Shown piece after piece: positions 17,737 to 30,337 of a DNA stretch of 64,000 nt. Origin of the DNA: Aureimonas mangrovi. GTDB lineage: Bacteria > Pseudomonadota > Alphaproteobacteria > Rhizobiales > Rhizobiaceae. A model generated the notes under the pieces. That model was not told the DNA's origin, did no database searches, and worked only from the letters and a program-made list of their open reading frames with translations. How positions within the stretch are numbered: position 1 is the first letter of the stretch; each line of letters opens with the position of its first letter. The translations under genes were made by a program, and so were the position numbers. The DNA lies in NCBI RefSeq assembly GCF_014058705.1, contig NZ_CP059692.1:2237001-2301000 (forward strand), in the 5' to 3' direction.

Positions 17737-19254
17737 TCAGCGCGTCACGAAGCAGCTGCCGCCGGCCGACTGGACGTTCGCGCAAACCTGGTTGGCCTCC
17801 TCGCGGGACGCGGTGGTGATGCGCACGCGATAGTAGGTGCCGCGATCGGGGATCTCGGCCGTCTGGATGGACATTCCGCGCCCGCCGATCGCGCTGGCGA
17901 AGCGCGAGGAGAGCGTCGACATCGACTGTTGTGCGAGTTCCTGCGAAGGCTGCGAGGAAATCTGCACGAAGAAGGCGTCGGCCGGCGGCGGGGTCGGCGC
18001 CGGCTCGGCGATTGCTGCCGTCGATTCGGCCGGCGCGGCCGGCTGCGTTTCTTCGAGCGCAGGCGCGGGGCTTTCCGCAGTGGCGGGCGGAAGCTGCGTG
18101 GAATAGGGCAGCGTAGGCTGGACGGTGCCGGTCGTCTCCGGCTCGGCGGCGGGCGCAGCTTCGGCCGCCGGCTCGCGCGGGACGAGCGTCCCGTCCGGGC
18201 GCACGTCATAGGTTCGCACGCGATGCGGCTGGAGGGATGGCGCGGCGGGCTCAGGCGCCGCCTGGGCGACCTGCGCACCCTCGAGTTCTTCGAGGCTCGC
18301 CATTTCGGTGAGGTCCGGAAGCTCGGGCGCGCCGACCATCACGCCGGGGAGATTGCTCGGCGTATCGTCGAACGAGATGTCGAGCGGCTGCTCGGCGGCC
18401 GAGATCAGCATGTCCTGCTCGAGCGGCTGGGACGGTCCGCCTCGCGCAGAGCGCTCGAAGACGGCGTTGTTCTGGTTGGGAACGACGCGACCGCCCGGAT
18501 CGACCGGCGCGATCTTCACAGGTTCGGAATCAGCCCGAATGAGGATCGGCTCGCCGCTGCCGGTCGCGCCGGCAATGACGCCGCTGCCGGCCCACAGACC
18601 GAAGACGCCGACGAGCGCCACGGCCGCGACGCCACCGGCGAAGAACATCGCGCGCCGTCCGCGCCCGCCCGATGCAGCCAGACGCTTCCGAGCAACCACC
18701 GCTGCCGGAGCCTGTGCCCCCGCATCGGGCACGGCCGCATAATGCGATCCATCCTCATCGGCCTCGTATGGCTCGTAACCGCCGGCTTCGTAACCGTAAG
18801 CGTAGGCGTCCTGCTCATACTCTCCGACATGCTCATGGGCATCGTACTCATGGGCATCGTAGGGATCGGCAAAGGCCGGCTGCGTGTAGACCGGCGTCGC
18901 CTGGAGCGCGGCGAGCTCGCTCGCGATCAGGCGGTCGAAATCGTCCTGCGCGTTGGTGCGCGGCGCAACTGCGGCCTCGTGGAATTCCTCATGGCGTTCG
19001 GGCGCGAAAGCCGCCGTCTCGGCGGGCCGCGAAACGCGCGGCGCAGCGGGCTCTGCCAGATCCATCAGCGCCACCTCGACGCCGGTCGGCTCCTCACCCG
19101 TGAAGATCGGCCGGCGCCCGGAAGCGCGATGCGCCGGCTGGGTCCCGCGATGGGCGCCCATGCCCTGCGGCCCTTCAATCATCTCGACGAGGTCCGCGAA
19201 GGGATCTTCGGCCGTCTCGCCAGCGCCCGGCCTGCCGCTCTGGTATCCGCTCAT
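17737..19254 (-). CDS. SPOR domain-containing protein
   Basis: 505 residues: an acidic cytoplasmic N-terminal region of about 200 residues, a basic patch (KRLAASGGRGRRAMFF) leading into one TM helix near residue 215, a long periplasmic Pro/Ala/Glu-rich linker, and a C-terminal SPOR domain (FFVQISSQPS ... YYRVRI). SPOR domains bind denuded septal glycan, so this is probably a division-associated protein. The start is ATG 19254 (MSGYQSG). It lies between argS and nagZ, in the usual rhizobial order. Confidence 0.92.
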   Translation of the reverse strand: MSGYQSGRPGAGETAEDPFADLVEMIEGPQGMGAHRGTQPAHRASGRRPIFTGEEPTGVEVALMDLAEPAAPRVSRPAETAAFAPERHEEFHEAAVAPRTNAQDDFDRLIASELAALQATPVYTQPAFADPYDAHEYDAHEHVGEYEQDAYAYGYEAGGYEPYEADEDGSHYAAVPDAGAQAPAAVVARKRLAASGGRGRRAMFFAGGVAAVALVGVFGLWAGSGVIAGATGSGEPILIRADSEPVKIAPVDPGGRVVPNQNNAVFERSARGGPSQPLEQDMLISAAEQPLDISFDDTPSNLPGVMVGAPELPDLTEMASLEELEGAQVAQAAPEPAAPSLQPHRVRTYDVRPDGTLVPREPAAEAAPAAEPETTGTVQPTLPYSTQLPPATAESPAPALEETQPAAPAESTAAIAEPAPTPPPADAFFVQISSQPSQELAQQSMSTLSSRFASAIGGRGMSIQTAEIPDRGTYYRVRITTASREEANQVCANVQSAGGSCFVTR

Positions 19255-19357
19255 CGCCCTCAAAAACCCCCGTCTTCACCGCCCCGCTGCCGATCGGCCG
19301 ACGGGTCGCCTCGACAATGCGAGCGCTAGGCGAGGATCGTGGTCAAAGCATGATCCG

Positions 19358-21106
19358 TCACCGCATCTCCTCGGGCGCATCCACACCGACGAGGCCGAGC
19401 CCCGAAGCGATCACTGCGCCGACGGCGCTCACAAGATGGAGGCGCGCTGCGGTGATTATCGGCTCGTCAACCTTAACGAAGCGTAAAGCCGGGTCGTCCT
19501 TGCCACGGTTGTACTGCGCGTGGAAGGCCGAGGCGAGTTCGTAGAGATAGAAGGCCAGCCGGTGCGGCTCCTTGGCCTGCGCCGCCGTCTGCACGAGGCG
19601 CGGATACTCCGCCAGCTTGCGGATCAGCGCGATCTCGCCCTCGTCCGAGAGCGTCGCCAGCGTCTGCGCGTCGAGCGGCAGAGCGCCGACGTCGATCCCC
19701 TCGCCTTCCGCCTGCCGGCGGATGGAGGCGGCCCGCGCATGGGCATACTGCACGTAGAAGACCGGATTGTCCTTCGACTGCTCCGTCACCTTTCGGAAAT
19801 CGAAGTCGAGCGGTGCGTCGCTCTTGCGGAAGAGCATCATGAAGCGCACCGCGTCGCGGCCCACCTCGTCGACGACGTCCTTCAGCGTCACGAAGTCACC
19901 TGCGCGCTTGGACATGCGCACGGGCTCCCCATCGCGGAAGAGCTTCACGAGCTGGCACAGGACGACGTCGAGATCGGCCTTCTCGCCGGAGATAGCCCGT
20001 GCCACCGCCTGCAGGCGCTTGACGTAGCCACCGTGATCGGCGCCGAGCACGTAGACCATCTCGTCGAAGCCGCGCGCCGCCTTGTCGGCGTAATAGGCGA
20101 CGTCGGCGGCGAAATAGGTATAGGCGCCGTCCGACTTCACCAGCGGGCGGTCCATGTCGTCACCGACATCGGTGGAACGGAACAGCGTCTGCTCGCGGTC
20201 CTCCCAGTCCTCCGGCGTCTGTCCCTTGGGCGGCGGAAGCGTGCCCTGATAGACGAAGCCGCGCGCGCGCATCTCGTCGATGGCCTGGCCGATCGGCGCG
20301 CCGTTGTCGGCGTGCAGCTTGCGTTCGGAGAAGAAGACGTCGTGCTTGATGCCGAGCGCCTTCAGGTCGTCGCGGATCGCCATCATCATCGCGTCGATCG
20401 AGTAGTCGCTGACGATCGGCAGCCATTCGGCCTCCTCCATGTCGAGGAGGCTGCGGCCATAGCGGATGGTCAGCGCGACGCCGACGGGCTTGAGATAGTC
20501 GCCCGGATAAAGCCCGGCCGGAATCTCGCCGATCTCCTCGCCCAGCGCCTCGCGGTAGCGCAGATAGGCTGAGCGCGCGAGGACGCCGATCTGCACGCCC
20601 GCGTCGTTGATGTAGTATTCCTTGGTGACGTCGTGCCCGGCCTGCGCCAGGACGTTGGCGATCGCATCGCCCACCACCGCGCCACGGCAATGGCCGACAT
20701 GCAGCGGGCCGGTCGGATTCGCCGAGACATATTCGACGTTCACCTTGCGCCCGGTCGGCGCGCCCTTGCCGTAGTCGGCCGCGTTGCGCAGCAGCGTCTC
20801 CAGATGCGCGGTCCAGTAGGCAGGACGCAGGCGCAGATTGACGAAGCCGGGGCCTGCAACCTCCACGGCCTCGACGTCCGCGTCCTCGCGAAGGCGCTCG
20901 GCCAGCGTCTCCGCGAGCTCGCGCGGCTTCAGGGACAGAGGCTTGGCGAGGATCATCGCGGCGTTGGTCGCCAGATCGCCGTGGCTCGCGTCGCGCGGCG
21001 GCTCGACCGTCAGGCGTGTCAGGTCGGCGCCCGACTTTCCTTGTGCGGACAGAGTCGCTTCCACGGCCTTGCGGATGCGCTGCTCGAAGTCGGCGAAGAT
21101 GTTCAT
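19358..21106 (-). CDS. argS: Arginine-tRNA ligase
   Basis: 582 residues. Class I synthetase; the HIGH-type motif is HVGHCRGAV (in [10 protein letters not shown]), the KMSKS-type motif is [11 protein letters not shown], and the C-terminal DALR anticodon-binding domain ends the protein. ATG 21106 has an SD GGAAGGG six bases upstream. dgt is upstream on the same strand (69-base gap). Confidence 0.97.
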   Translation of the reverse strand: MNIFADFEQRIRKAVEATLSAQGKSGADLTRLTVEPPRDASHGDLATNAAMILAKPLSLKPRELAETLAERLREDADVEAVEVAGPGFVNLRLRPAYWTAHLETLLRNAADYGKGAPTGRKVNVEYVSANPTGPLHVGHCRGAVVGDAIANVLAQAGHDVTKEYYINDAGVQIGVLARSAYLRYREALGEEIGEIPAGLYPGDYLKPVGVALTIRYGRSLLDMEEAEWLPIVSDYSIDAMMMAIRDDLKALGIKHDVFFSERKLHADNGAPIGQAIDEMRARGFVYQGTLPPPKGQTPEDWEDREQTLFRSTDVGDDMDRPLVKSDGAYTYFAADVAYYADKAARGFDEMVYVLGADHGGYVKRLQAVARAISGEKADLDVVLCQLVKLFRDGEPVRMSKRAGDFVTLKDVVDEVGRDAVRFMMLFRKSDAPLDFDFRKVTEQSKDNPVFYVQYAHARAASIRRQAEGEGIDVGALPLDAQTLATLSDEGEIALIRKLAEYPRLVQTAAQAKEPHRLAFYLYELASAFHAQYNRGKDDPALRFVKVDEPIITAARLHLVSAVGAVIASGLGLVGVDAPEEMR

Positions 21107-21175
21107 GCCACCCTTCCAGGGTTCGTTCTTGGGCCGCTCAGGCCGGATGCGCCGCCCTTCGGCGGACGGCGCGCG

Positions 21176-22390
21176 CTAGCGTAATTCGGGGCTAACGTCA
21201 AACAGACGCCGGTGCTCCGCGAGCGCGTAGGTGTCGGTCATGCCGGAGAGATAGTCCGCCACGCGCCGCTTCAGACGCAGGCCGTCCATCGCCGGCGCGT
21301 CGTCGCGCCAGCCGGCGCCCATCTTCTGCGGATTGGAGACGTAGACGGCGAAGAGGTCTTCGACAACCTGCTCGGCCTGCCCCATCACCGCCATCACCCG
21401 CGGCGCGCGGTAGACGTTGGCGAAGAGGAAGCGCCGGGTCTGGGCGATCGCCTCGCGCATGGCGGGCGAGACGTCGATCAACGTGCGGCCGGCATCGCGC
21501 ACGTCTTCGATCGAGCGCACCCCGCTCGCGGCGATCGCGGCCCCGGAGGTCGCGATCACGTCCTCCACCATCGCGGTGATGTGCCGGCGCATGATCTCGT
21601 GGATGGTGCGAGAGGCGTCGAGCCCAGGATAGCGCGCCCTCACCTCGCGCAGGATCGAGCCCGCAAGATCCAGCGCCTCAAGGTCCTCGATGCCGATCAG
21701 CCCGGCGCGCAGCCCGTCGTCGAGATCGTGGGTGTTGTAGGCGATGTCGTCGGAGATCGCGGCCGCCTGCGCCTCCAGCGAGGCGAACCGGTCGAGCCCG
21801 AGCGGAAAGAGCGCGTCGAAATCGGCGATCGGGCGCGGCAGGCCATGTGCCGGATCGGCGTGAGGGCCCGCGAGAGGCCCATTGTGCTTGACGAGCCCTT
21901 CCAGCGTCTCGAAGGCGAGGTTCAGCCCATCGAAGGCGGCGTAGCGGCGCTCCAGTGCCGTAACGATGCGCAGCGACTGGGCGTTGTGATCGAAGCCGCC
22001 CGCCCCGTCCATGCAGCGCTCCAGCGCCCGCTCGCCGGCATGGCCGAAAGGCGTGTGGCCGAAATCGTGGACGAGCGCGATCGCCTCCGTCAGATCCTCG
22101 TCGAGGCGCAGTGCGCGGGCGAAGGCGCGGGCGATCTGCGAGACCTCGATCGTGTGCGTCAGGCGCGTGCGGTAGTGATCGCCTTCGTAGGCAATGAAAA
22201 CCTGCGTCTTGTGCTTCAGGCGCCGGAAGGCGCTGGAATGGACGATGCGGTCGCGGTCGCGCTGGAAGGCCGTGCGAGTCGGGCTCTCGGGCTCCGGCAC
22301 GAGGCGCCCACGGCTGCGGCGGAAGTCGCAGGCGAAGGGGGCGAGCGGCTCGCGGCCGAGCCCCAGGGCGCCGATGGTAACTTCCGCCAA
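21176..22390 (-). CDS. dgt: dGTP triphosphohydrolase-like protein (HD domain)
   Basis: 404 residues. HD-domain phosphohydrolase that converts dGTP or other dNTPs to nucleoside and triphosphate. Seen: [30 protein letters not shown], then [21 protein letters not shown] and [16 protein letters not shown]. The start appears to be a TTG at 22390, since it has GGAG at a good distance (GGAGAGCGGGC then TTG) and no ATG precedes the conserved region. Divergent from erpA. Confidence 0.92.
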   Translation of the reverse strand: MAEVTIGALGLGREPLAPFACDFRRSRGRLVPEPESPTRTAFQRDRDRIVHSSAFRRLKHKTQVFIAYEGDHYRTRLTHTIEVSQIARAFARALRLDEDLTEAIALVHDFGHTPFGHAGERALERCMDGAGGFDHNAQSLRIVTALERRYAAFDGLNLAFETLEGLVKHNGPLAGPHADPAHGLPRPIADFDALFPLGLDRFASLEAQAAAISDDIAYNTHDLDDGLRAGLIGIEDLEALDLAGSILREVRARYPGLDASRTIHEIMRRHITAMVEDVIATSGAAIAASGVRSIEDVRDAGRTLIDVSPAMREAIAQTRRFLFANVYRAPRVMAVMGQAEQVVEDLFAVYVSNPQKMGAGWRDDAPAMDGLRLKRRVADYLSGMTDTYALAEHRRLFDVSPELR

Positions 22391-22533
22391 GCCCGCTCTC
22401 CGATCCGGTGGTTGAAACAGCGTTCAGGGCACGGCGCGCCGATTGACCCTTGCGGGCGCCGTCCATACCTTAGGCCGAGCCCTGCAACAACATGAGGCCG
22501 GATGCCGCTGATCGCGCCAACCGGACAGATGCC

Positions 22534-22881
22534 ATGAGCGAGACCCTTTCGCCGGCCACGCCCCTCACCATTTCCGACGCCGCCTTCCGCCGCATCGCCG
22601 CGATCCTGAAGAACGCCAGCGGCGAGACGGCGCTGCGCATCTCCGTCGAAGGCGGAGGCTGCTCGGGCTTCTCCTACAAGTACGACCTCACGGGCGAGAC
22701 CGAACCGGACGACCTCGTGCTGGAGAAGGAAGGCGGGCGCGTGGTGGTCGATCCGATGTCCCTCGTCTACATGGGCGGATCGGTGGTGGATTTCGTGGAC
22801 GACCTGATGGGCCAGTCCTTCCAGATCCGCAATCCGAACGCTGTCGCAGCCTGCGGCTGCGGCACCAGCTTCTCCGTCTGA
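22534..22881 (+). CDS. erpA: Iron-sulfur cluster insertion protein ErpA
   Basis: 115 residues. A-type carrier that delivers [4Fe-4S] clusters. The three ligands are Cys43 (EGGGCSGFSY) and Cys107/Cys109 (ACGCGTSF), spaced as in the family. Start ATG 22534 (MSETLS). xthA follows after 13 bases on the same strand, and the gene diverges from dgt. Confidence 0.94.
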   Translation: MSETLSPATPLTISDAAFRRIAAILKNASGETALRISVEGGGCSGFSYKYDLTGETEPDDLVLEKEGGRVVVDPMSLVYMGGSVVDFVDDLMGQSFQIRNPNAVAACGCGTSFSV

Positions 22882-22894
22882 AAGCCTTGCCCGC

Positions 22895-23683
22895 GTGCTG
22901 ATCGCCACCTGGAACATCAACGGCGTCAAGGCGCGTCTCGACAACCTGATCGCGTGGCTCGACGAGCGCTCGCCCGACGTCGCCTGCCTGCAGGAGATCA
23001 AGAGCGTCGACGAAGCCTTCCCGCGCGCCGCGCTGGAGGCGAAAGGCTGGCATGTCGAGACACACGGCCAGAAGGGTTTCAACGGCGTCGCGCTGATCTC
23101 CCGCAAGCCGCCGCTCGAGGGCAGCGTGGCGCGCGGCCTTGCCGGCGACGACACCGACGAGCACGCCCGTTTCATCGAGGCGATCTACGATGGCGAGAGC
23201 GGTCGCGTTCGCGTCGCCTCGCTGTATCTTCCGAACGGCAATCCGCTCGGCACGGAGAAGTTCGACTACAAGCTGCGCTGGATGGCGCGGCTCGAGGCTC
23301 ACGCGCGCGTCAGGCTCTCCGAAGAGCTGCCTTTCGTTCTGACGGGTGACTACAACGTCATCCCGCAGCCGGAGGACGCCCGCAACCCGTCGGCCTGGAC
23401 GGGCGACGCGCTGTTCCAGCCCGAAAGCCGTGGCGCGATGCGCAGGCTCGTCAATCTCGGTTTCACCGAGGCGCTGCGGGCCGCCAGCGATGCGCCCGAC
23501 ATCTACACCTTCTGGGATTACCAGGCCGGCGCCTGGCAGAAGAACAACGGCATCCGCATCGATCACGCTTTGCTTTCGCCCGAGGCGAGTTCACGCCTGC
23601 GCGGCGTTGGCATCGATGCGCATGTGCGCGGCTGGGAAAAGCCGTCGGACCACGTTCCGTTGATCGTCGATCTCGCCGCCTGA
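22895..23683 (+). CDS. xthA: Exodeoxyribonuclease III
   Basis: 262 residues. AP endonuclease and 3'-5' exonuclease of base-excision repair. Active-site blocks of the EEP fold are intact: WNINGVKAR near residue 6, CLQEIK near 30, LTGDYNVIP near 150 and SDHVPLIVDL at the C-terminus. Start codon is GTG 22895. Cotranscribed with erpA; convergent with exoR 12 bases further on. Confidence 0.96.
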   Translation: MLIATWNINGVKARLDNLIAWLDERSPDVACLQEIKSVDEAFPRAALEAKGWHVETHGQKGFNGVALISRKPPLEGSVARGLAGDDTDEHARFIEAIYDGESGRVRVASLYLPNGNPLGTEKFDYKLRWMARLEAHARVRLSEELPFVLTGDYNVIPQPEDARNPSAWTGDALFQPESRGAMRRLVNLGFTEALRAASDAPDIYTFWDYQAGAWQKNNGIRIDHALLSPEASSRLRGVGIDAHVRGWEKPSDHVPLIVDLAA

Positions 23684-23695
23684 GCGGCGGGCCTT

Positions 23696-24547
23696 TCAGC
23701 GTAGCGGCGAGGCCCCTTGCGCGTAGGCGAGAGCGCTGCGGCGATCATCCTCGGAGGAGAGCGAGAACACCTCCTCCTGCAGGGGCCGGATCCATTCGCG
23801 GTCGATCGGGTTCGCGTCCTGCAGTGCGCTCGTCAGCATGGCAAGCCCGCGCGCCCGCTCGGCGCGCAGCTCGATCCGCTCACCGTCGAAGATCAGATAA
23901 CCGAGCAGCGCCTCGGCGCGAACGTGGCCCTTGCGCGCCGAGAGCTGGAGCCAGCGAGCGGCCTGGCGCGGATTGGCCGAGCCGCCCTCGCCTGTCAGCA
24001 GCATGCGGCCGAGCTCGAACTGGGCGCGTGCATCACCGAAATAGGATGCGGCATGGCTGTAGAGCTGGCGGGCCTGCACCGGGTCTGCGCCCACCGGCGT
24101 ACCAGGGATGCCCGCGCTGAAATACTCGGCGAGCGCCACCACCGCACTCGCGACATAGGCCGCATTCGGCGAGTAGGACGCATCATCCTCCTGATCTCGC
24201 ACGATCCGCTCGAACATCCGGAAGGCCTTGTAGTCGTCCTCGGGCACGCCATCGCCGGCGGCATACATCTGGCCGAGCTTCCAGCGCGCGCCCGGATGCC
24301 CCCTCTCGGCAGCGAGGCTGAGCGCCTCGAACGCCTCCACCTTCTCACCACGCTTGTAAGCGCTGAAGCCGAGGCTGAACATTTCCCGGATCGCCGCCTC
24401 GGACGTCGTCGGCACCGTCGCCGCGCCATCAAGCGCAGCGGCTGGCGAGGACGCGGCGAGCAGAGCCAGCCATGCGATCGAGTGACGATTAAACCTGCGC
24501 ACGACGCGACCGATCCACACGCGGTGCCGCAGCACCGACTTCGACAT
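23696..24547 (-). CDS. exoR: Sel1-repeat exopolysaccharide regulator ExoR-like
   Basis: 283 residues. An N-terminal hydrophobic signal region ending SSPAAAL is followed by Sel1-type repeats (AAERGHPGARWKLGQMYAAGDG; ASYFGDARAQFELGRMLLTGEGG; SARKGHVRAEALLGYLIF) and an EDDRRSAL C-terminus. The repeat pattern and periplasmic signal match rhizobial ExoR, the periplasmic inhibitor of the ExoS-ChvI two-component system that controls succinoglycan and motility. The xthA-exoR neighbourhood also fits. Identity is by remembered similarity and context, not alignment. A generic Sel1 protein is the alternative. Confidence 0.8.
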   Translation of the reverse strand: MSKSVLRHRVWIGRVVRRFNRHSIAWLALLAASSPAAALDGAATVPTTSEAAIREMFSLGFSAYKRGEKVEAFEALSLAAERGHPGARWKLGQMYAAGDGVPEDDYKAFRMFERIVRDQEDDASYSPNAAYVASAVVALAEYFSAGIPGTPVGADPVQARQLYSHAASYFGDARAQFELGRMLLTGEGGSANPRQAARWLQLSARKGHVRAEALLGYLIFDGERIELRAERARGLAMLTSALQDANPIDREWIRPLQEEVFSLSSEDDRRSALAYAQGASPLR

Positions 24548-24848
24548 TCACCGCGCGACGGGCGGCACCGTTGACGATACGCAAAGAGACGGGCACTTGG
24601 CCCGAAGGCCGTTCGACGCGGCAGACCTTCTTTTTCATGGCCCCCTCGCTCCCATCCTGTTCCGCATGGTGGCATTCCCCCCGAATGCCATTCAGCGCAC
24701 GTTCATCTCGCCATTCTGCGTGTGCGCCGTTTATGGCGGCAGCACGGCGTGCGTGTCATGGTGCAGCGTAGACGATGCAGTTCCGCAATAGTGTTGCGTC
24801 TTGGTGACAGAGATGAACTTCCGCCGCGTCAACACTCGGTCGGGCATG
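24548..24848. other. Intergenic region upstream of exoR
   Basis: About 300 bases between the exoR start and the OmpP1 terminator. It must hold the exoR promoter on the minus strand. Short open frames on both strands lack a credible SD or protein-like composition. I see no RNA gene or repeat here. Confidence 0.6.
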
Positions 24849-24849
24849 G

Positions 24850-24880
24850 AAAAGGGGCGCGCCTGCTCCAGACGCGCCCC
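24850..24880 (-). terminator. Rho-independent terminator of the OmpP1/FadL gene
   Basis: On the minus strand an 8-bp stem GGGGCGCG/CGCGCCCC with an 11-base loop is followed directly by TTTTCC. It lies about 30 bases after the stop of the outer-membrane porin gene. Confidence 0.8.
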
Positions 24881-24906
24881 TCAAACTACCGGCGATATGG
24901 TTCGTC

Positions 24907-26298
24907 TCAGAAGGACAGCTTGAGAGAGGCGCTGCCGCCGTACACCCAGTCGTCACCCACCGTCGCGTCGAAATAGGCACCGTCGTCGATGGACTGCTCG
25001 CCGTCCGTCCAGTAGCCGACCACGCCGCCGATGCGCAGTTCCGCAAAGCCCCGCCTCAGCGAGACGCCGCCGGTCACCGTGTAGAGGTCGGTGTAGGTTG
25101 TGTCGGAGCCCGTGGAGACGCCGCGGTCGTAGCCGAAGGAGATCGCGCCCGACACCGTCTCGTTGAAGGCACGGCCGAGGCCAACATTGGCCGTCCAGCC
25201 ATCGCGCCAGTTATAGGGCTGGATGGTCGAGGACGTACCGGTGATCGGGCTGGAGATCGTGCTGACGACCGTGCCGTTGGTGCTCCAGTCCGTCCAGCGC
25301 AGCGATGCGAGGAGGAGCGTCCCCGGGGCGATGCCGGTCTGTCCGCTGAGGGTGAAGCTCTGCGGGCTGATGGCCGTGCTAAGAGTGGATTCGACGGGGA
25401 TCACGGCGCCCGGCGCGGGCGTCGCCTGCCCGATGCCGCCGACGATCAGCGCCTGCTGCCCGGCCGACAAGCCGAAGGCGGGGTTGGAGAAGAAGGTCGG
25501 CACGGAGACCTGCGTCCCATCCGCCAAACGGACGAACGCGGAATCGACAGAGACCGAGCCGCCACCGCTGATGCTGTCGTGCTTGACCTCGGACCGGTAG
25601 AGGCCCTGGACGCGCAGCGCGATCTCCGGGCGTTCGTAGGCGACGCCGATTCGGTAGCCGGTTTCGTAACCGCCGGTGCTGTTGACGTCGACTTCGGTCG
25701 GCAGGATGAGCTGCGAGCCCGTTCCGGCGAGCAGCAGGCCGGCCCCGGCCAGCGGCGTACCGGCAAAGGCGCCGCTCAGGTTGCGTTCGCCGAAGCTCGA
25801 ACCGTCGAAGTCGAAATCCTCGAAATAGACGCCGCCGAGCAGGCTGAAGCGACCGATCTCGGCCGTATAGCTGAGGCGGCAGGTTGCGCCGAACTCGTTC
25901 GACTTGAACTCGATCGAGCGGGTCCGCGAAGAGGCGGTCGATCCCGGCTCGGAGAAGGACGGCAGCGCGCCGCCGGGCGCGCCATCGTAGTTGGCCTCGG
26001 CCGCAAACGATTCGGTGAAGTGCCCGGCGCAGGCGAACTGGTCACCGCCGAACTTCAACGCGTAGCTCGGAATCAGGTAGTCGCCGGTATAGGTCCCGTA
26101 ATCACCGGAGGCGCCGTTGATCGAATCGAAGCCGCGGCGCGGGTCGATGTAGGTGACGCCGGCGCGCGTTGAGTAGGGCCCGCTCTCGAAGAGGATGTCG
26201 GTGTCGGCAATGCCCCGCTGGAAACCACCGGCCTGCGCGCCGGAGACGGCGGTCAGCCCGATGGCCGTCGCGGCCAGAAGTTTCGTCAGAGTCTGCAT
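24907..26298 (-). CDS. OmpP1/FadL family outer-membrane transporter
   Basis: 463 residues. A signal peptide (MQTLTKLLAATAIGLTAVSG, cleavage near AQA-GG) precedes a long region of alternating hydrophobic residues typical of a 14-strand beta-barrel, ending in the C-terminal aromatic SASLKLSF (terminal Phe). The FadL-type hatch region begins GGFQRGIADTDILFE. FadL proteins take up long-chain fatty acids or other hydrophobic molecules; the exact substrate cannot be read from sequence. It is a single gene with its own terminator. Confidence 0.88.
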   Translation of the reverse strand: MQTLTKLLAATAIGLTAVSGAQAGGFQRGIADTDILFESGPYSTRAGVTYIDPRRGFDSINGASGDYGTYTGDYLIPSYALKFGGDQFACAGHFTESFAAEANYDGAPGGALPSFSEPGSTASSRTRSIEFKSNEFGATCRLSYTAEIGRFSLLGGVYFEDFDFDGSSFGERNLSGAFAGTPLAGAGLLLAGTGSQLILPTEVDVNSTGGYETGYRIGVAYERPEIALRVQGLYRSEVKHDSISGGGSVSVDSAFVRLADGTQVSVPTFFSNPAFGLSAGQQALIVGGIGQATPAPGAVIPVESTLSTAISPQSFTLSGQTGIAPGTLLLASLRWTDWSTNGTVVSTISSPITGTSSTIQPYNWRDGWTANVGLGRAFNETVSGAISFGYDRGVSTGSDTTYTDLYTVTGGVSLRRGFAELRIGGVVGYWTDGEQSIDDGAYFDATVGDDWVYGGSASLKLSF

Positions 26299-26497
26299 TG
26301 CCGGTGATCCCCCCAGATCGTTCGGGCGTTCAGAACGCCGCCGCCCTTTGGTACACCGACGCTAGCTGCGCTACCGCGCATTGGAAAGCGCGCTCGCTCA
26401 CATGCCGAAGCGGAACCCACTCGCGAGAATTTCTCCACAACCAATTGTCTTTTCTGTCGTTTCGACCATCTCAGGCACCGATAGACATCGTGCTTTC

Positions 26498-26521
26498 GCC
26501 TCTTCCGTTTACGGAAGAGGC
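26498..26521. repeat. Perfect inverted repeat between OmpP1 promoter region and valS
   Basis: GCCTCTTCCG and CGGAAGAGGC form a perfect 10-bp hairpin with a TTTA loop, 46 bases downstream of the valS stop. Neither strand has a T-run after it, so it could be a Rho-independent-like 3' stabiliser or a weak terminator for valS. Confidence 0.5.
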
Positions 26522-26567
26522 GCAGAGAGTGGCGCGAATGTGACAGTCTGACGCTTCGAAAGCACAC

Positions 26568-29348
<2,781 letters not shown>

Positions 29349-29440
29349 CGTCTCTGCCCGTTTGTGCGTCGGACAGCCGTTACAGGGAAGCTTTCGAGCC
29401 TGTCAACGAAACGCGTGAAGCGGCGGCGCAGGCCGAAGGA

Positions 29441-30187
29441 TCAGCGACGCGGCCCGCGCGCCACGCGCTCGATCTCCTCGCGCACGAGGCGCTCGACGAG
29501 CTTGGGCAGGTTGTCGTCCAGCCAGTCCGTCAGCATGGGGCGGAGCATCTCCTGCGCCATCTCCTCCAGCGAGCGCATATGCCCTTCGCGGATGGCCTCG
29601 GCGAGTTCACCGAAGGACGCGCCGACGAGCTCGCCGGTGCGCTCGGAGGTGAGCGCGTCCGCCTCCCCGACCACGCGGCGCTCGACATCGTCCTCCAGGA
29701 CGGCAGCGCGAAAATCATGCAGGCGTCGGCTGTCGCTGTTGGCCGGTTGAAACGCCGGACGCTCTCCGTCCGGAGCAGCCATCGCCTCGTGCTCGCCTTC
29801 TGCTGCAGCCTCGCGCTCGAATGCGGCCGGTGGCGCCACCGGCTCGTCGTGAACGGCATCGCCGGTTTCGCTCGCGCCGACATTGGACCAGTCGACGAGG
29901 TCTTCCTTCTCGAACTCGTCATGGAGATGGGCCGCGAGCTCGTCCTCGAAGGCGAAGTCACCGCCGGTGACGGCGGGCGCCGTGTCCGGTGCGCTCCAGG
30001 CGTAGGCGGTATCCTCCTGCGGGGTAAGGCGCGCGATCACCCGCGGCTCGCCGCCTTCAGCTTCGCCGTAACGCTGGACCTGGGGACCGCGCGTGGGGGC
30101 TGCTTCGTCGCCAGTCTCGATGATGCGCCGGATCGAGGCCAGAATCTCGTCCATCGAAGGCTCATGGGCGGCGTTCGATCGTGTCAT
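29441..30187 (-). CDS. popZ: PopZ-like polar organizing protein (DUF2497)
   Basis: 248 residues. The N-terminal helix EPSMDEILASIRRIIE and the C-terminal helices (LTDWLDDNLPKLVERLVREE and IERVAR) are the PopZ hallmarks, separated by an acidic, Pro/Glu-rich disordered spacer. PopZ forms a polar hub that anchors ParB-parS and recruits cell-cycle regulators. The start is ATG 30187 (MTRSNAAHEPS). The order pimT-tolC-popZ-valS is the common rhizobial arrangement. Confidence 0.92.
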   Translation of the reverse strand: MTRSNAAHEPSMDEILASIRRIIETGDEAAPTRGPQVQRYGEAEGGEPRVIARLTPQEDTAYAWSAPDTAPAVTGGDFAFEDELAAHLHDEFEKEDLVDWSNVGASETGDAVHDEPVAPPAAFEREAAAEGEHEAMAAPDGERPAFQPANSDSRRLHDFRAAVLEDDVERRVVGEADALTSERTGELVGASFGELAEAIREGHMRSLEEMAQEMLRPMLTDWLDDNLPKLVERLVREEIERVARGPRR

Positions 30188-30337
30188 CGGCGAATCCCCT
30201 CTTCGATGCACGGCGCCCGCCGCGCGAATCACGACCCCGAGGCTAGACGCAAAGCGGGCGTGGATGAATCCCTTCACCCACGCCCGCAGTCGTCATCGAC
30301 AGGCTTTTTTTAACGAAGTGCCGGAGCGCTTCGCGAC

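Noticed and set aside
24571-24976. Short frames in the exoR upstream region
   Set aside because: Low-complexity composition, no SD, and partly opposite the OmpP1 terminator and gene end.
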